This document shows positions 4,685 to 5,063 of a stretch of DNA of 5,063 bases, piece after piece. The notes below the pieces were generated by a model. That model was not told the DNA's origin. It searched no databases and saw only the letters and a list, made by a program, of their open reading frames with translations. The stretch is taken from the NCBI GenBank assembly GCA_003520205.1, contig DOVG01000097.1, forward strand, positions 1 to 5,063, given 5' to 3'. The translations under genes and the position numbers were made by a program. The DNA is from Lachnospiraceae bacterium. GTDB taxonomy: Bacteria; Bacillota; Clostridia; Lachnospirales; Lachnospiraceae. Each line of letters starts with the position of its first letter. The stretch's first letter is position 1.

Positions 4685-5063
4685 TGCGATTAAAGTATGT
4701 GATGCTACTGGTAATAATGGTTATTATCTGCTATCAGTTCGACGGATTATACGTAGAGGCTTCTTCGGATGATAAGATTGAAAGTGTAGATGATTTTGAT
4801 AATAAAAGTATAACCATAGGTGTTGTAGATGGATTTATATTTGAAGATCTTGCAAAAAAACATCATTTAAGTGCTAAGTTAAGGCATTTCAGTGACAGAG
4901 AAAGCGCATATAGAGCGTTAAGAAATGATGAGATAGATGGAGTGATTGATGATGATGCAGTTATCAGATCTATCATGAGATCTACAGATGTATTCTATAT
5001 GACAGATGGTTATTTAGAAAAATCTGATTATTCTTTTATTTTTACCCCAAATGATCGGGGCAC
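4681..5063 (+). CDS. Secreted protein with N-terminal family 3 solute-binding-like domain, 3'-truncated by window edge
   Basis: The open frame continues to the window end (127 complete codons). The N terminus is a signal peptide or membrane anchor: MMRLKY, hydrophobic residues 7-20, and a likely signal peptidase I site VEA-SS after Ala27. Cys17 lacks a proper lipobox. The rest reads like a lobe of a bacterial extracellular solute-binding protein, family 3: DDFDNKSITIGVVDGFIFEDL (37-57, compare the family's DLKGK-IGV-G), a KLRHFSD.ESAYRAL stretch, NDEIDGVIDDDAV, and DYSFIF near the end. In Clostridia this domain occurs in amino-acid ABC transporters and as the sensor part of histidine kinases and diguanylate cyclases; the visible part cannot decide between them. 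ATGA overlap with the lysozyme gene (4681-4684) and AAGGAT at 4667-4672 imply translational coupling. A second ATG directly follows the first (4684) and could be the true start. Confidence 0.7.
   Translation, partial: MMRLKYVMLLVIMVIICYQFDGLYVEASSDDKIESVDDFDNKSITIGVVDGFIFEDLAKKHHLSAKLRHFSDRESAYRALRNDEIDGVIDDDAVIRSIMRSTDVFYMTDGYLEKSDYSFIFTPNDRG

Noticed and set aside
4681..4734. Lipoprotein signal with Cys17 as the lipid-modified residue
   Set aside because: The residues before it are V-I-I, and a lipobox needs Gly, Ala or Ser just before the Cys. A signal peptidase I site after Ala27 fits better.

Overview
The window looks like a chromosomal segment of a Gram-positive, low-GC anaerobe of the Clostridia. 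A Lachnospiraceae member (Butyrivibrio, Pseudobutyrivibrio or a relative) is my best guess. The basis is moderately AT-rich DNA, strong AAGGAG-type ribosome binding sites, the flavour of the proteins, and tRNA genes without an encoded CCA. The genus is an inference. All genes are on the + strand, and I see no insertion sequence, integrase or CRISPR array.

Positions 1-3176 hold four housekeeping genes in a row with gaps of 36 to 98 bases and no visible terminator between them. They are the 3' part of a low-molecular-weight protein tyrosine phosphatase (start lies outside the window), a YbaK/EbsC-type prolyl-tRNA editing deacylase, the nucleotidase SurE, and the ribosome-associated GTPase HflX. 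They could be read as one transcript. A loose common theme is quality control of translation and nucleotide pools under stress.

Positions 3173-3597 form a separate stable-RNA unit. A near-consensus sigma-70 promoter has its -35 box laid over the hflX stop codon. It is followed by a leader of about 75 bases, tRNA-Ser(GCU), tRNA-Asn(GUU) and tRNA-Cys(GCA), and then a strong intrinsic terminator with a 14-bp stem. None of the three tRNAs encodes CCA. Two carry CTA in its place, and the tRNA-Cys has two U-U mismatches in its stems.

Positions 3623-5063 hold the least ordinary part. The first gene encodes a membrane-anchored protein with a cytoplasmic basic coiled-coil region, one membrane helix and an outside phage-tail-type lysozyme domain. 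It overlaps by 4 bases (ATGA) the start of a secreted protein that begins like a family 3 solute-binding domain and runs off the window. This translationally coupled pair, a wall-cutting enzyme and a ligand-binding or sensor protein, is the only candidate for an undescribed system here. The evidence for a joint function is adjacency and overlap only.
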